Notes under the pieces: model-generated
The model's input: only the letters and a program-made list of their open reading frames with translations
Databases searched by the model: none
What the model was told of the DNA's origin: nothing
Origin: Nocardioides sp. GY 10113
GTDB taxonomy: Bacteria > Actinomycetota > Actinomycetes > Propionibacteriales > Nocardioidaceae
Length of the DNA stretch: 64,000 bases
Assembly (NCBI RefSeq): GCF_004919105.1
Contig: NZ_STGK01000018.1
Span: 30,116 to 94,115, forward strand
Direction: 5' to 3'
Part shown: in pieces, positions 25,507-34,761 of the stretch
How positions within the stretch are numbered: the stretch's first letter is position 1
Layout of the letters: each line of letters starts with the position of its first letter
Made by a program: the position numbers and the translations under genes

Positions 25507-25713
25507 TCAGTGGGCCGGCCACCTCGCCACGAGGTCGTTGAACGTGAGGCCGAGCCATGTGCCGATCGCGGTGACGGCGCCGACGATGGCGGCGGCGACA
25601 AAAGTGACCAACAGTGCGTACTCCACGGCGGTGGCGCCTCGGCCGGCGCACCCCGCCCTGGCCCTGAGGCCGCTGACGAGCGCGAGCGCCATCAGTTGGA
25701 GCCTCTCGGTCAT
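25507..25713 (-). CDS. Flp family type IVb pilin (second copy)
   Basis: A 68-residue pre-pilin. The processing site lies in CAGRGATAVEYALLVTFVAAAIVGAV: cleavage after Gly leaves Ala-Thr-Ala-Val-Glu, with the required Glu at position five and a single hydrophobic helix after it. The leader is about 28 residues, basic, with hydrophobic patches. The mature peptide is about 40 residues, very short as in Flp pilins. ATG 25713 has GGGAGG upstream. It lies 118 bases after the first flp gene and before a hairpin terminator, so the two pilins may share one transcript. The sequence differs enough from the first copy for a distinct or minor pilin role. Confidence 0.87.
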   Translation of the reverse strand: MTERLQLMALALVSGLRARAGCAGRGATAVEYALLVTFVAAAIVGAVTAIGTWLGLTFNDLVARWPAH

Positions 25714-25831
25714 CGGTCCGGCCTCCCTTCGCATCGGCGGACCCTGGGCCGGGTCCTCGTTGGCTTGGTCGAGACGGGACCAGGCCGGCACCGATGGGCG
25801 CCGACCCGGTCCGTATCGGTTCCTCGCTGGA

Positions 25832-26047
25832 TCAGCTGGGGGCGGTGCCACCGAGCTTGGTCAGGACGCTCGTGAACAGGGTGTTGAGCTGTCCACCGAG
25901 CAGTCCGACGGTGACCATGATGGCGGCAGCGATGAGGGCGATCATCAGGCCGTACTCCACGGCGGTGGCGCCGCGCTCGCCACGCTCCGCCCGGGTCTTG
26001 AGGTCGCCGACGAACATGATGGCCATGAACTGGAGCTTCTCGAGCAT
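25832..26047 (-). CDS. Flp family type IVb pilin (first copy)
   Basis: A 71-residue pre-pilin with leader MLEKLQFMAIMFVGDLKTRAERGERG and cleavage before ATAVEYGLMIALIAAAIMVTVGLLG. Glu at mature position five is conserved. This is the better match to Flp major pilins and ends in a short Ser/Thr-containing tail. It is the structural subunit of the Tad pilus made by the genes upstream (26.4-36.9 kb), but is separated from them by 302 bases that contain a hairpin, so it probably has its own promoter for higher expression. Confidence 0.92.
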   Translation of the reverse strand: MLEKLQFMAIMFVGDLKTRAERGERGATAVEYGLMIALIAAAIMVTVGLLGGQLNTLFTSVLTKLGGTAPS

Positions 26048-26110
26048 CGGATTGTCCCTTTCGAATGCGAGGCGGTCGCGTCCCCCGCGGCCGCCCCTCG
26101 AGCCCCCCAC

Positions 26111-26129
26111 TGGGACCCTTCTGGTCCCA
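26111..26129 (-). promoter_or_regulatory. Hairpin in the flp leader
   Basis: TGGGACC and GGTCCCA form a perfect 7-bp stem around a five-base loop, 64 bases upstream of the first flp start on the minus strand. It would lie in the 5' leader of the pilin mRNA and could protect or regulate it. The role is inferred from position only. No convincing -35/-10 pair was found in this gap. Confidence 0.4.
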
Positions 26130-26278
26130 TCCTTCGCCCGCCGCGCGGGCGGGGAGTCCACCCCGGGTCTCGATCGGCGTAGCCCGTTCGGACTAGGTCG
26201 CGCTGGTCCGCCCGGGGTGTCCGCCATGGGCCCGCGCCGAGGTTCGGACGCCGCCCAGCCGGCACGCCGAAATGCACC

Positions 26279-26306
26279 CAGCCGCGTGCCCGTCGGCACG
26301 CGGCTG
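26279..26306 (-). terminator. Hairpin between the regulator gene and flp
   Basis: A perfect 12-bp stem (26279-26290 with 26295-26306) closes the loop CGTC, 44 bases past the response-regulator stop on the minus strand. It probably ends the long tad transcript before the pilin genes. A T-run is lacking. Confidence 0.7.
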
Positions 26307-26349
26307 CGTCCGTTGATCCGTCTGTCGGTGGGGCCGTCGGAGAGACCGC

Positions 26350-26991
26350 TCAGCCGCCCGCGGCGTGGTCGAGCAGCAGCCCCAGCCGGACGGCGGCGGC
26401 CAGCGCCTGGGTCCGGTTGGCGACCCCGAGCTTGCGGTAGACGCGGTTGAGGTGGGTCTTGACCGTCGACTCGCCCAGGTGGGCGCGGCGGGCGATGTCG
26501 GCGGTCCCGAGCCCGTCCGCGACCAGCCTGAGGATCTCCCGCTCGCGGGCGGTGAGGCGGGTCGAGGCGACGGCCTCGCGCCGCAGGACGCTCCGGGTCA
26601 GCCCCGGCGAGAGGAAGGCCCGCGGCGCCGTCGCGCTGTGCCGGGCGGTGCTCACCACCTCCGCGCCCCGGCTCTCCTTGCCGAGGAACGCCGACGCGCC
26701 CGCCTCCATGGCGGCGAAGACCTGCGCGTCGCCGGTGTGCATGGTGAGGACCACGATCCCGACCCGCTCCGACTCCGCCCGGACGCTGCGCACGACGTCG
26801 AGCCCGCTGCCGTCGGGGAGCTGGAGGTCCGTGACCACGACGTCGGGCCGCAGCGCCCGCCACGCGGCGAGCGCCTCCGCGACCGAGCCCGCGTGGCCGA
26901 CCACCTCCATGTCGCCCTCGCGCTCGACCGCCCGGGCGAGGCCCTGGCGGATCAGCTCGTGGTCATCGGCGAGCAAGACGCGGGTCGTCAT
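26350..26991 (-). CDS. LuxR/NarL-type response regulator of the tad locus
   Basis: The 213-residue protein has a receiver domain (residues 1-120) with acidic pocket Asp9/Asp10, phosphoacceptor Asp55 in DVVVTDLQLPDGSG and Lys in FLGKES. A LuxR-type HTH follows at 143-205 (LTAREREILRLVADGLGTADIARRAHLGESTVKTHLNRVYRKL). It overlaps the sensor-kinase gene by 29 bases, so the two form a cognate pair. It probably controls the tad and flp promoters, as the pair is the last part of the tad transcript. This is inference from layout. Confidence 0.93.
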   Translation of the reverse strand: MTTRVLLADDHELIRQGLARAVEREGDMEVVGHAGSVAEALAAWRALRPDVVVTDLQLPDGSGLDVVRSVRAESERVGIVVLTMHTGDAQVFAAMEAGASAFLGKESRGAEVVSTARHSATAPRAFLSPGLTRSVLRREAVASTRLTAREREILRLVADGLGTADIARRAHLGESTVKTHLNRVYRKLGVANRTQALAAAVRLGLLLDHAAGG

Positions 26992-28558
26992 GGGGGTCGT
27001 CCTCTCGGTGGGGCGCGTTGCTCGAGCGCAGCCGGACCACGGTCCCGCCGCCGGGGCGCGGGCCGACGGAGAGGTCGGCGCCGATCCGATCCGCGCGCTC
27101 GCGCATGGTGTGCAGGCCGTAGTGGCCGGGACGGGGCAGCGGCGCGCCCGCCCCGTCGTCCTCCACCGCCAGCCTGAAACCGGCGTCGTCGGCGCGGAAC
27201 CGCACCCACAGGTTGGCCGCGCCCGCGTGCCGGGCGGCGTTGGCGATCGCCTCCTGGGCGACCCGGATGACCTCGCCCTCGACCCGGGCCGGCAGCCGCC
27301 GGCGTTCGTCGAGGAGCGGGTGGACGCGCAGGTCGCTGCGCCGGCCGAGCTGGCGGACGTACTCGGAGATCGCCTCGGCGGCGCCGGCCGCGTGCAGCCC
27401 CTGGCGCAGGTCGAAGACGGAGAAGCGGAGCTCGCCGACCACCCGCGACACCTCGGCGCGCAGCTCCTCGGCCGCCCCGGCCACGGCCGGGTCGCTGGCC
27501 AGGTCGATCAGGTCCTCGGCCAGGTAGCCGAGCGCCACCACGCGCTGGGCGACCCCGTCGTGGATCTCCCGGGCCAGGCGGCGCCGCTCGGCGTCGGTGG
27601 CCGAGGCGCGGACCCCGTCCACCAGGAGGGCGGTGTCGAGGCGGATCGCGTGCTCGTCGACCTGGGCCTGGAGGAGCGGGAGCGGCGGCTCGCGGCGCGG
27701 GTCCCGGGAGCTGGCCACCACCGCCCCGAAGACGTGGTCGCCGACCCGCAGCGGGACGGCCGCGAGGCCTGCGCTTCTCCGCGCGCTCCCGCCGCCGAGG
27801 CACCGCCCGGCGAGCTCCTCGTGCTCGGGGGGCGCGCCGCGCCCGCTGAGCAGCTCGATCTCCTGGGTGGCGAGCCGCACCCAGACGGTGCAGCCCTCCG
27901 CGTCGGTCAGGCGCTCCACCCGCCGGCGCAGCGCGTCGGCCAGCGACGTGGGGTCGAGGTTCATCGCGTGGCGCTGCACCAGGGAGTGGAGCTGGCCGAG
28001 CAGCCGGTGGGCCGCGGCGTACGACTCCTGGGCGGCCTCCGCACGCCGGGCGGAACGGCTCTGGCCGGCCCCGAGCAGGCCGCCGCCGAGGCCGAGCACC
28101 AGCCAGCCCCAGGCGTCCGCGGTCGGCGGTGCGACCGCCGGCAACGGGCCCGCGGCTGCCACGACGGCGCCCGTGGCGGCGACCGTGAGGAGGGCCGCCC
28201 GGAGCCCGTGCCGGAGGCCGGCCACCACGGCAGGCCCGGCCAAGCAGACCAGGAGCGGCGTGGCACCGGCACCGGGGGCGAGCACCAGCGCGCCGGCCAG
28301 CGCACCCTCGGCGTATGTGATCGCCGGCGCGGCGCGCAACCGCGGGTCGAGCTCCGCCACGCAGCAGGCGGCGGCGAGGGCGACGAGCAGGGCCAGCCGT
28401 GGCCCGTCGAGGGCGAGCTGGCTCGTGCTCAGCACCTGGCCGGTGGCGAACGCCAGGACGAAGGCCCGGACGGCCGTGGTGACCCGCCAGGTGAGGACCG
28501 CGGCGCCCTCGACGGTCCCCTCGATTCGGCTGTCGTCCGAGGCGAGAAGACGCCTCAT
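26963..28558 (-). CDS. Sensor histidine kinase (HisKA_3) of the tad locus
   Basis: The 531-residue protein starts with about five membrane helices (residues 25-165), then a GAF-like domain (195-310) that could sense a small ligand or redox state. The HisKA_3 dimerisation domain follows, with phosphoacceptor His333 in AREIHDGVAQR. The HATPase domain carries the N-box VAQEAIANAARHAGA, the G1 box DDGAG and a C-terminal GLHTMRERADRIGADL. Its ATG overlaps the TadC stop (ATGA, 28555-28558), showing translational coupling to pilus assembly. The signal sensed is unknown. Pairing with the next gene is clear from their overlap. Confidence 0.92.
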   Translation of the reverse strand: MRRLLASDDSRIEGTVEGAAVLTWRVTTAVRAFVLAFATGQVLSTSQLALDGPRLALLVALAAACCVAELDPRLRAAPAITYAEGALAGALVLAPGAGATPLLVCLAGPAVVAGLRHGLRAALLTVAATGAVVAAAGPLPAVAPPTADAWGWLVLGLGGGLLGAGQSRSARRAEAAQESYAAAHRLLGQLHSLVQRHAMNLDPTSLADALRRRVERLTDAEGCTVWVRLATQEIELLSGRGAPPEHEELAGRCLGGGSARRSAGLAAVPLRVGDHVFGAVVASSRDPRREPPLPLLQAQVDEHAIRLDTALLVDGVRASATDAERRRLAREIHDGVAQRVVALGYLAEDLIDLASDPAVAGAAEELRAEVSRVVGELRFSVFDLRQGLHAAGAAEAISEYVRQLGRRSDLRVHPLLDERRRLPARVEGEVIRVAQEAIANAARHAGAANLWVRFRADDAGFRLAVEDDGAGAPLPRPGHYGLHTMRERADRIGADLSVGPRPGGGTVVRLRSSNAPHREDDPHDDPRLARR

Positions 28559-29499
28559 CCTCCGAGACCTCCGAAGCCCTTGATGACCTGGATCGCCGCG
28601 GGTCCGCCGATGATGAGGAAGAGGCAGGGGAGGATGAAGAGCACCAGCGGGACGACGATCTTCACGGGGACCTTCATCGCCTTCTCCTCGGCCCGCTGCC
28701 GGCGCTTGGTCCGCATCTCCCTGCTCTGCACCCGCAGCACCCGGCCGATCGGCACGCCGAGCTGGTCGGCCTGGACGATGGCGAGGCTGAACGAGCGGAG
28801 GTCGGCGAGGGTGGTGCGCTCCGCCATCGCCCGCATAGCCTCCGTGCGCCCGACGCCGATCTGCATCTCCTGGAGCAGCCGGGCGAACTCCTGGGCGAGG
28901 GGGCCGGTGGTGTGCCGGACCACCCGGTCCAGCGCGGCGTCGAAGGCCAGGCCCGCCTCGACCGAGACGGTCATCAGGTCGAGCGCGTCCGGCAGCGCGC
29001 GCTGCATCCGCTGCTCCCGCTTGGTCCCGGCGTTGTAGAGGAGGATGTTCGGGAGCACGAAGCCGAAGGCGCCGGCGGCGGCCACCAGCACCATTGTCTG
29101 GAGTGCCGGCAGGCCGGTTGCTGCCGCCCAGACCAGGCCCAGGATGGTCAGCACGACGGCGGCGAGCGCCTTCGTGCCGATGATCCGGGTGACGTCCCAG
29201 CCGGGCGGGTTGCCCGCCACGTCCAGCTGGTGCTGGAGCCGCTCCGCGGCGTCGGCGCGGACCAGGCGGCGGCCCAACCCGACGACCTGGCCGCCGAGCG
29301 GGGCGATCACCCGCTCCGCGAACGGCCGCTCCACCTCCGCCTTCAACTCGGCGGGGGCCGCGTCGATGGCCCGGACGGCGGCCAGGGAGCGGCCCACGGC
29401 GGCCCGTTCGGCGGCGATCCCGCCGACCAGCACCAGGACCAGCGTCGTCCCGGCGAGGATCAGGCCCCCGCCAAGGAGGAGCATCAGGGCTGGGGACAT
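28555..29499 (-). CDS. Tad pilus inner-membrane platform protein TadC
   Basis: The 314-residue protein has an N-terminal membrane helix, a second near residue 110-150, the T2SSF domain (about 170-300, with DALDLMTVSVEAGLAFDAALDRV), and C-terminal helices ending in LFILPCLFLIIGGPA. TadC with TadB forms the membrane platform on which the CpaF ATPase acts to extend the Flp pilus. It lies one base after the VWA-TadB stop and overlaps the sensor-kinase start. Confidence 0.9.
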   Translation of the reverse strand: MSPALMLLLGGGLILAGTTLVLVLVGGIAAERAAVGRSLAAVRAIDAAPAELKAEVERPFAERVIAPLGGQVVGLGRRLVRADAAERLQHQLDVAGNPPGWDVTRIIGTKALAAVVLTILGLVWAAATGLPALQTMVLVAAAGAFGFVLPNILLYNAGTKREQRMQRALPDALDLMTVSVEAGLAFDAALDRVVRHTTGPLAQEFARLLQEMQIGVGRTEAMRAMAERTTLADLRSFSLAIVQADQLGVPIGRVLRVQSREMRTKRRQRAEEKAMKVPVKIVVPLVLFILPCLFLIIGGPAAIQVIKGFGGLGG

Positions 29500-29500
29500 C

Positions 29501-31420
29501 TCATACCTCCACCTTCACCATGCGCGACATCACGAAGGCCCCTACCGCCAGCAGGACGGCGGCGCCGCCGAGGAAGGCCAGCCCGAGCGCCTCCGTGTAG
29601 AGCGGGCGGGCGAAGTCGCGGTTGGCGACCAGCATGTAGCAGAGCATCGCCACCGGCAGCGCCCCGAGGATCCAGGCCGAGAGGCGCCCCTCGGCGCTCA
29701 GGGTCTGCACCTGGCGGCGCAGGTACTCGCGCTCGCGGAGGGTCTCCGCGACCGTGGTGAGGATCTCGGCCAGGTTGCCGCCCACCTCGCGCTGGATGCG
29801 GACGGCCATCACGAGCCACGCGAAGTCCTCGCTGCCCATCCGGTCGGCGACCCCGTCGAGCGCGTCCTCGATGCCGACCCCGAGGCGGTGCTCGGCCAGG
29901 GCCCGGCGCAGTTCGCCGGCCATGGGCTCCTGGCCCTCGCGGACCACCGTGTCGACCGCCTGCGCCAGCGAGAGCCCGGCGCTGAGGCCGCCGGACATCA
30001 GCGTGAGGGTCTCGGGGAGCTGGGCGGCGAAGGCGCGCAGCCGTCGGGAGTGCCGGAACCGGAGGTAGGCCTCGGGGCCGGCGGCGCCCCCGGCCAGGGC
30101 GAGCACCGCCAGCGCCGCGCCGCCGATCGCGAAGCCGACGGTGGCGGCCGCCACCGCGGTGCCGGCGTTGAGCAGGACCCACTCGGCGGGGGTGAACGAG
30201 ACGGCGGCGCCGGTGAGGCGCTGCGCGAGCCTGGCCCCGAAGTCGCCCCGGACCACCCGCTCGGCCGCGCCGACCGCGGAGGCCCGCAGGCCGTCCGCGG
30301 TCGCTCCGCCCGGGCCGCTCGGGGTGGCCGGGCCCTCGCCGAGCAGGGCGGCGATCCGGCGCTGCGCGTCCGTGGGGCCGCCGCGGCCCGCGAGCACGAC
30401 CGCCAGGATGCCGGCCAGCCCCAGCCCGAGCGCCCCGGCGCCGAGCAGCAGCGCGTCCGGGCCGACCAGCGGCCGGGTGGGGGAGGAGCCACGCGTCGCG
30501 CCGCCCGATGCTTGCTCGCCCAGGGGGACGAACGCCGCGTCGCTGGCGGGTTCCGCGCCGAGCGTCAGGGCGACCTCGACCCGCGCCTCGGCGCCGGCGC
30601 CGTCGGGCCGGGGGAAAGTCACCAGCACCTGGTGCGCGAGGGCGTCCGCCTGGGCGGTGAAGAGCGCCTCGAGCTCGCCGGGGGCCGACGCCGGGACGAC
30701 GTCGCCCCCGCTGGCCGCGGCCACCGGGGCGAGCGCGGCCCGGTCGTGGGCGCCCCCGTCGAGCGCGACGACGTCGACGACCACGCCGGCGCCGGTGGCG
30801 GCGGCCACCGCGTCGTCGAGGGTGGCGCCGCCGCCCTGGTCGCGGCCGTCGGAGAGCAGGAGCACGGAGCGGGCGCCGTCGTCGCCGGCGAGGGCGACGG
30901 CGGAGGCGACCGCGTCGTAGACGTGCGTGCCGCGGGTCAGCTCGATGGCCCCGATCGCCTCGGCGAGGGCCCCGTGGTCGGTGGTCGGGGCGACCACCTG
31001 CTGCGGGCGGTCGGCGAAGGTGACCAGGCCGATCCGCACGTCGGCCGGCGCCGCGTCGAGGAACGCGAGCGCCGCGGCCTCGGCGGCGGCGAGGCGGGCG
31101 CCCCGCATGCTGTCGCTCGCGTCGATGGCCAGCACGGTGGTGCGGCCGACGTCCCCGGCGGCGATCGTCTCGGCGGAGGCGTCCACCGCCTCGCCGTCGA
31201 CGGTCACCTCGACGGTCGCGAGGTCGGACGCCGCGGCGCCGCCGGCGGCGTCGATCCCGACGACCGCCGAGACCGTGCCGTCGGGCGCCACCTCGACGTG
31301 GTCGATGTCGAGGCCGCCGTCGGCCGCCGTCGCCGGGCCGGCCAGGGCGAGCGCGGCGGCCGCGCCGACCGCCGCGCCGACCGGGACCAGCCTCGCGCGG
31401 CGGGCCGAGCGCCCGGTCAC
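29501..31420 (-). CDS. VWA domain fused to TadB (T2SSF platform protein)
   Basis: The 639-residue protein joins two modules. After a signal peptide (residues 1-33, ending GPATAA), residues 90-270 form a von Willebrand A domain with an intact MIDAS: DASDS near 103-107, the Thr of ELTRGTHVYDAV and SDGRDQGG. A beta-rich linker follows to about 325, then a membrane helix (DALLLGAGALGLGLAGILAVVLA). Residues 400-639 are TadB, with helices and the T2SSF segment LPETLTLMSGGLSAGLSLAQAVDTVV. The VWA domain would be outside the cell, joined to a cytoplasmic platform, and may contact pilins or a surface partner. GTG 31420 overlaps the CpaF stop. Confidence 0.88.
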   Translation of the reverse strand: MTGRSARRARLVPVGAAVGAAAALALAGPATAADGGLDIDHVEVAPDGTVSAVVGIDAAGGAAASDLATVEVTVDGEAVDASAETIAAGDVGRTTVLAIDASDSMRGARLAAAEAAALAFLDAAPADVRIGLVTFADRPQQVVAPTTDHGALAEAIGAIELTRGTHVYDAVASAVALAGDDGARSVLLLSDGRDQGGGATLDDAVAAATGAGVVVDVVALDGGAHDRAALAPVAAASGGDVVPASAPGELEALFTAQADALAHQVLVTFPRPDGAGAEARVEVALTLGAEPASDAAFVPLGEQASGGATRGSSPTRPLVGPDALLLGAGALGLGLAGILAVVLAGRGGPTDAQRRIAALLGEGPATPSGPGGATADGLRASAVGAAERVVRGDFGARLAQRLTGAAVSFTPAEWVLLNAGTAVAAATVGFAIGGAALAVLALAGGAAGPEAYLRFRHSRRLRAFAAQLPETLTLMSGGLSAGLSLAQAVDTVVREGQEPMAGELRRALAEHRLGVGIEDALDGVADRMGSEDFAWLVMAVRIQREVGGNLAEILTTVAETLREREYLRRQVQTLSAEGRLSAWILGALPVAMLCYMLVANRDFARPLYTEALGLAFLGGAAVLLAVGAFVMSRMVKVEV

Positions 31421-32808
31421 TGCCCGGCCCCCAGCGCGAAGAGGAGCGGATCGACGTGCACGTTGTGGTCGGCCAGGCGGTCGATGAACCGCGGCCGGAG
31501 CCCGGTCGGGCGGAGCGCGCCCCGCACCCGCCCCGCGTCGTCGAAGCCGGCACCGAAGTCGAAGCGGAAGATGTCCTGGAGCGTGATCACGTCGCCCTCC
31601 ATGCCGACCACCTCGGTGATCGCCGTGATCCGCCGGCTGCCGTCCTTGAGCCGGCTCTGCTGGATGATCACGTCGATCGCGCTCGACGCCTGCTCGCGGA
31701 TCGCCCGGACGGGCAGGTCGAAGCCGGCCATCATCACCATGGTCTCGACGCGGGCGAGCGCGTCGCGCGGGCTGTTGGCGTGCACGGTCGACAGCGAGCC
31801 GTCGTGGCCGGTGTTCATCGCCTGGAGCATGTCGAGGGCCGCGGCGTCGCGGATCTCGCCGACGACGACCCGGTCCGGGCGCATCCGCAGCGAGTTCCGC
31901 ACCAGGTCGCGGACGGTGATCGCGCCCTTGCCCTCGATGTTGGCCGGGCGGGACTCGAGCCGGGCCACGTGGGTCTGGTGCAGCCGCAGCTCCGCGGCGT
32001 CCTCGATCGTCACGATCCGCTCGTCGCTCGGGATGAAGCCCGAGAGCACGTTGAGGGTGGTGGTCTTGCCGGCGCCGGTGCCGCCCGAGACGAGGACGTT
32101 GAGCCGCCCCCGCACGCAGGCCTCGAGCAGGCGGGCGGCCGGTGCGGTGAGCGTCCCGAACGCGACGAGGTCGTCGGCGGTGAACGGGTCGACGGCGAAC
32201 TTCCGGATGGTCAGCTTCGACCCGTCCAGCGCGAGCGGCGGGATCACGGCGTTCACCCGGCTGCCGTCGGCGAGGCGGGCGTCCACCATCGGGCTGGTCT
32301 CGTCGACGCGGCGGCCCACCCTGCCGACGATCTTGTCGATCGTCCGCCGCAGGTGCGCCTCGTCGGCGAACGACGCGTCGACCGCGACCAGCCGGCCCTC
32401 CCGCTCGACGTAGATCTCGTGGGCGCCGTTGACGATGATCTCCGTGAGGTCGGGGTCGCGCAGGAGCGGCTCGAGGGGCCCGTAGCCGAGGATGTCGTCC
32501 GCGATCTCCTGGGTGATCCGGCGGCGGTCCGAGCCCGACATCGGCCGGTCCGTCGCGGCCACCGCGCTCTGGAGCGCGGCGTGGACCTGTGTCTCCAGCT
32601 CGCTCTGCGTCATGTCGATGTCGTAGAGCTTCGGGCCGAGGGTGCTGACCAGGTTCGCGTGGACGATCCGCTTGAGGTCGGCGAACGGGTCGCGGACCCC
32701 GACGACGGGCCGCGCCGCGGCCGTGGGGACGGCGGGGCTCGGCTCCGCGGGCGACGCGGTCGCGTTGCGGCCGTCCTGCGCGGCGAAGATGCGGTCGGAG
32801 ATGGACAT
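31417..32808 (-). CDS. cpaF: CpaF/TadA-type secretion ATPase
   Basis: The 463-residue protein is the hexameric motor of the Tad pilus. An N-terminal helical domain (residues 35-110) precedes the GSPII_E core. Visible motifs are Walker A GGTGAGKTTT, an Asp box with IEDAAELRLHQ, Walker B RPDRVVVGEIRD, and the His box STVHANSP. It is cytoplasmic and drives pilin polymerisation through TadB/TadC. ATG 32808 lies one base from the CpaE stop. Confidence 0.95.
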   Translation of the reverse strand: MSISDRIFAAQDGRNATASPAEPSPAVPTAAARPVVGVRDPFADLKRIVHANLVSTLGPKLYDIDMTQSELETQVHAALQSAVAATDRPMSGSDRRRITQEIADDILGYGPLEPLLRDPDLTEIIVNGAHEIYVEREGRLVAVDASFADEAHLRRTIDKIVGRVGRRVDETSPMVDARLADGSRVNAVIPPLALDGSKLTIRKFAVDPFTADDLVAFGTLTAPAARLLEACVRGRLNVLVSGGTGAGKTTTLNVLSGFIPSDERIVTIEDAAELRLHQTHVARLESRPANIEGKGAITVRDLVRNSLRMRPDRVVVGEIRDAAALDMLQAMNTGHDGSLSTVHANSPRDALARVETMVMMAGFDLPVRAIREQASSAIDVIIQQSRLKDGSRRITAITEVVGMEGDVITLQDIFRFDFGAGFDDAGRVRGALRPTGLRPRFIDRLADHNVHVDPLLFALGAGQ

Positions 32809-32809
32809 G

Positions 32810-33988
32810 TCAGCTCACCTTCCTGGTGCGGCGAGACCGTCGACCCGCGGGCGCGGGCCCGCTCGCTGCCTCCGGTGCGGGGACGGGTGCCAGCGAAGCA
32901 GCGAAGGCCGTGAGGGCCTTGCCGACCTGGTGGCCCCGCTTGGCGCGGACGACGGCCTCGCCGCGGTTGACGGCGGCCAGGACGTCGCGGCTGCTCGGGA
33001 GGCTGGCGGAGACCTTCAGGCCGAGCGTGTCCTCGAACTCCGACGCCGCGAGGCCGACCTTCGGCTCGGCCCGGTTCAGCAGCAGCCGCCAGCGCTCGCG
33101 GGGGACGTTGAGGAGGTCGAGCGTCCCCGCCGTCAGCTTCAGGCTCTTCAGGGCCGGGACGTCGGGGGTGCCGACGAGCACCACGGTGTCGCTGCGGTCC
33201 AGCGCCTGCACGCTGAGGTCGTCGAAGGCCGCGGCGGTGTCCACCACCACGACGTCGAACATCGTCCGGAGCGTCTCCAGCACGGCGCCGACCCGGTCCG
33301 GCGGCAGCGGCGCGCTGAGCTTGACGGGGGCGGCGAGCACCGAGAGCCCCTCCGAGTGGCCGGTGAGCAGGGACGCCACCGCGCTCGCGTCCAGCTCGCC
33401 GCGGAGGTCGGCCAGGTCCGCGAGGGTGTGCGCCGGGGTCAGCTGGAGCATGATCGCGACGTCGCCGCAGGCGACGTCGAGGTCCAGGACGCACGTCCGG
33501 TGGCCCTGGCCCGCCAGCGCGGCGGCGAGGTTGGTCGCCACCATGCTCTTGCCGACCCCGCCCTTGGTCGAGAAGACGGTCAGCACGCGGCCGTCCCGGG
33601 TCGCCGGGGCCTGGGCGCCGGAGCCGCTCCGGGTCATCGCCTCCGCGAGGGCCCGGGCATCCTCGACCGCCCGGGCGAGGCCCTCGGCGTCGCCCGTCGC
33701 GACGACGTCGCGCATGCCGGAGCGCAGCGCCTCGGCCAGGACGCCGCTGTCGACGGCCGGCCGCACCAGGACGACGCCCAGGGTGGGCCGGGCGATCCGG
33801 TGGCTCGCGGCGATCCGCGCCGCGGTCGCGTCGTCGACCGACGGCCCGAGCACCACGGCGAACTCGTCCGGGTGCTGGCGCAGGTGGTCGTCGATGCCCT
33901 CCACCGAGCGCAGCACCGTGGCCGCCGGACCCAGGGCCGCGCGGAAGCGGTCCGCCAGGCCCGGGTCGCGCTCCACCACGGCGGTCAT
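32810..33988 (-). CDS. CpaE/TadZ-like MinD-family ATPase
   Basis: The 392-residue protein has a degenerate receiver-like N-terminal domain (residues 1-120) and a MinD/ParA ATPase domain from about 130. The latter contains the deviant Walker A STKGGVGKSMVATNLA, the A-prime motif DLDVACGDVAIML and the switch DVVVVDTAAAF. In Tad systems TadZ marks the cell position of the assembly machine. A Lys/Arg-rich tail (RRSRRTRKVS) may bind the membrane or DNA. The ATG overlaps the CpaB stop. Confidence 0.9.
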   Translation of the reverse strand: MTAVVERDPGLADRFRAALGPAATVLRSVEGIDDHLRQHPDEFAVVLGPSVDDATAARIAASHRIARPTLGVVLVRPAVDSGVLAEALRSGMRDVVATGDAEGLARAVEDARALAEAMTRSGSGAQAPATRDGRVLTVFSTKGGVGKSMVATNLAAALAGQGHRTCVLDLDVACGDVAIMLQLTPAHTLADLADLRGELDASAVASLLTGHSEGLSVLAAPVKLSAPLPPDRVGAVLETLRTMFDVVVVDTAAAFDDLSVQALDRSDTVVLVGTPDVPALKSLKLTAGTLDLLNVPRERWRLLLNRAEPKVGLAASEFEDTLGLKVSASLPSSRDVLAAVNRGEAVVRAKRGHQVGKALTAFAASLAPVPAPEAASGPAPAGRRSRRTRKVS

Positions 33989-34761
33989 CGCAGGACTCCC
34001 GGGAACGCAGCCGGCATCACGTCCGCGGCGGTGACGCCGGGGCCGTCCGCCACCTTGGACTTCTCGTTGCGCAGCGCGAAGGAGACGTCACCGTTGCGGG
34101 CGGCGTAGATCAGCCGCTGCGCCTCGCTCTGGTTGACCGCGACGGTGAGGATCGTCCGCGGCACCTGCTCGGTGGTCTCCCCGTCCTCGTCCTTCGTGGT
34201 GCGCGCCGCCACCGACGTGGTGCCGACGCCGATCACCTGGACGTCGGGCAGCAGCAGCCCGGTGAACGGCGACAGCTTCTGGGTGGTGCCGTCGGGCTTG
34301 TACAGCTCGGGGTCGGCGGAGACGAAGATCGCCACGTGGGAGCCCGGCGTCACGAAGCCGGCGACCCGCGCGGGATCGGTGAGCTCGACGCTCACCGCCA
34401 GCTTGTTGTCGGGGATGGTGAGCGTCTCCTCGCCCCCGGCCTCCCCGAACTGCTGGGCGATGATCTGCTGCCCGGGGTAGATCGTGCCGAGCGCGACCTG
34501 GCCCCGGATGGAGCTGGTCGTGGCGAGCGCACCCTCGGCGAGGGCCTCGCGGACGACCTCCTGCTTGTCGAGCTTGCCGGCCCCCTGCGCGTCCGCGACG
34601 GACTCGCCGGGCTTGATGACGTCGCTGGCGACGAGCACCTCCACCATCTCCTGGCCCTCCCGGGCCCGGGCGTCGATGCCTTGCACGTAGAGGACGACCA
34701 GGGTCGTGCCCAGCGCCGCGATCAGGAAGGCGACGCCTAGGAGGATGCTTCGTCGTGCCAT
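33985..34761 (-). CDS. cpaB: CpaB/RcpC-type Flp pilus assembly protein
   Basis: The 258-residue protein has an N-terminal membrane helix (ILLGVAFLIAALGTTLVVLYVQGI), then a SAF domain at about 40-105 (VLVASDVIKPGESVADAQGAGKLDKQEVV) and an RcpC/CpaB beta-rich domain with VSVELTDPARVAGFVTPGSHVAIFV. It acts outside the membrane in pilus assembly. AGGAGAAGG precedes the ATG. The 70-base gap before it is GT-rich on the plus strand with no gene. Confidence 0.88.
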   Translation of the reverse strand: MARRSILLGVAFLIAALGTTLVVLYVQGIDARAREGQEMVEVLVASDVIKPGESVADAQGAGKLDKQEVVREALAEGALATTSSIRGQVALGTIYPGQQIIAQQFGEAGGEETLTIPDNKLAVSVELTDPARVAGFVTPGSHVAIFVSADPELYKPDGTTQKLSPFTGLLLPDVQVIGVGTTSVAARTTKDEDGETTEQVPRTILTVAVNQSEAQRLIYAARNGDVSFALRNEKSKVADGPGVTAADVMPAAFPGVLR

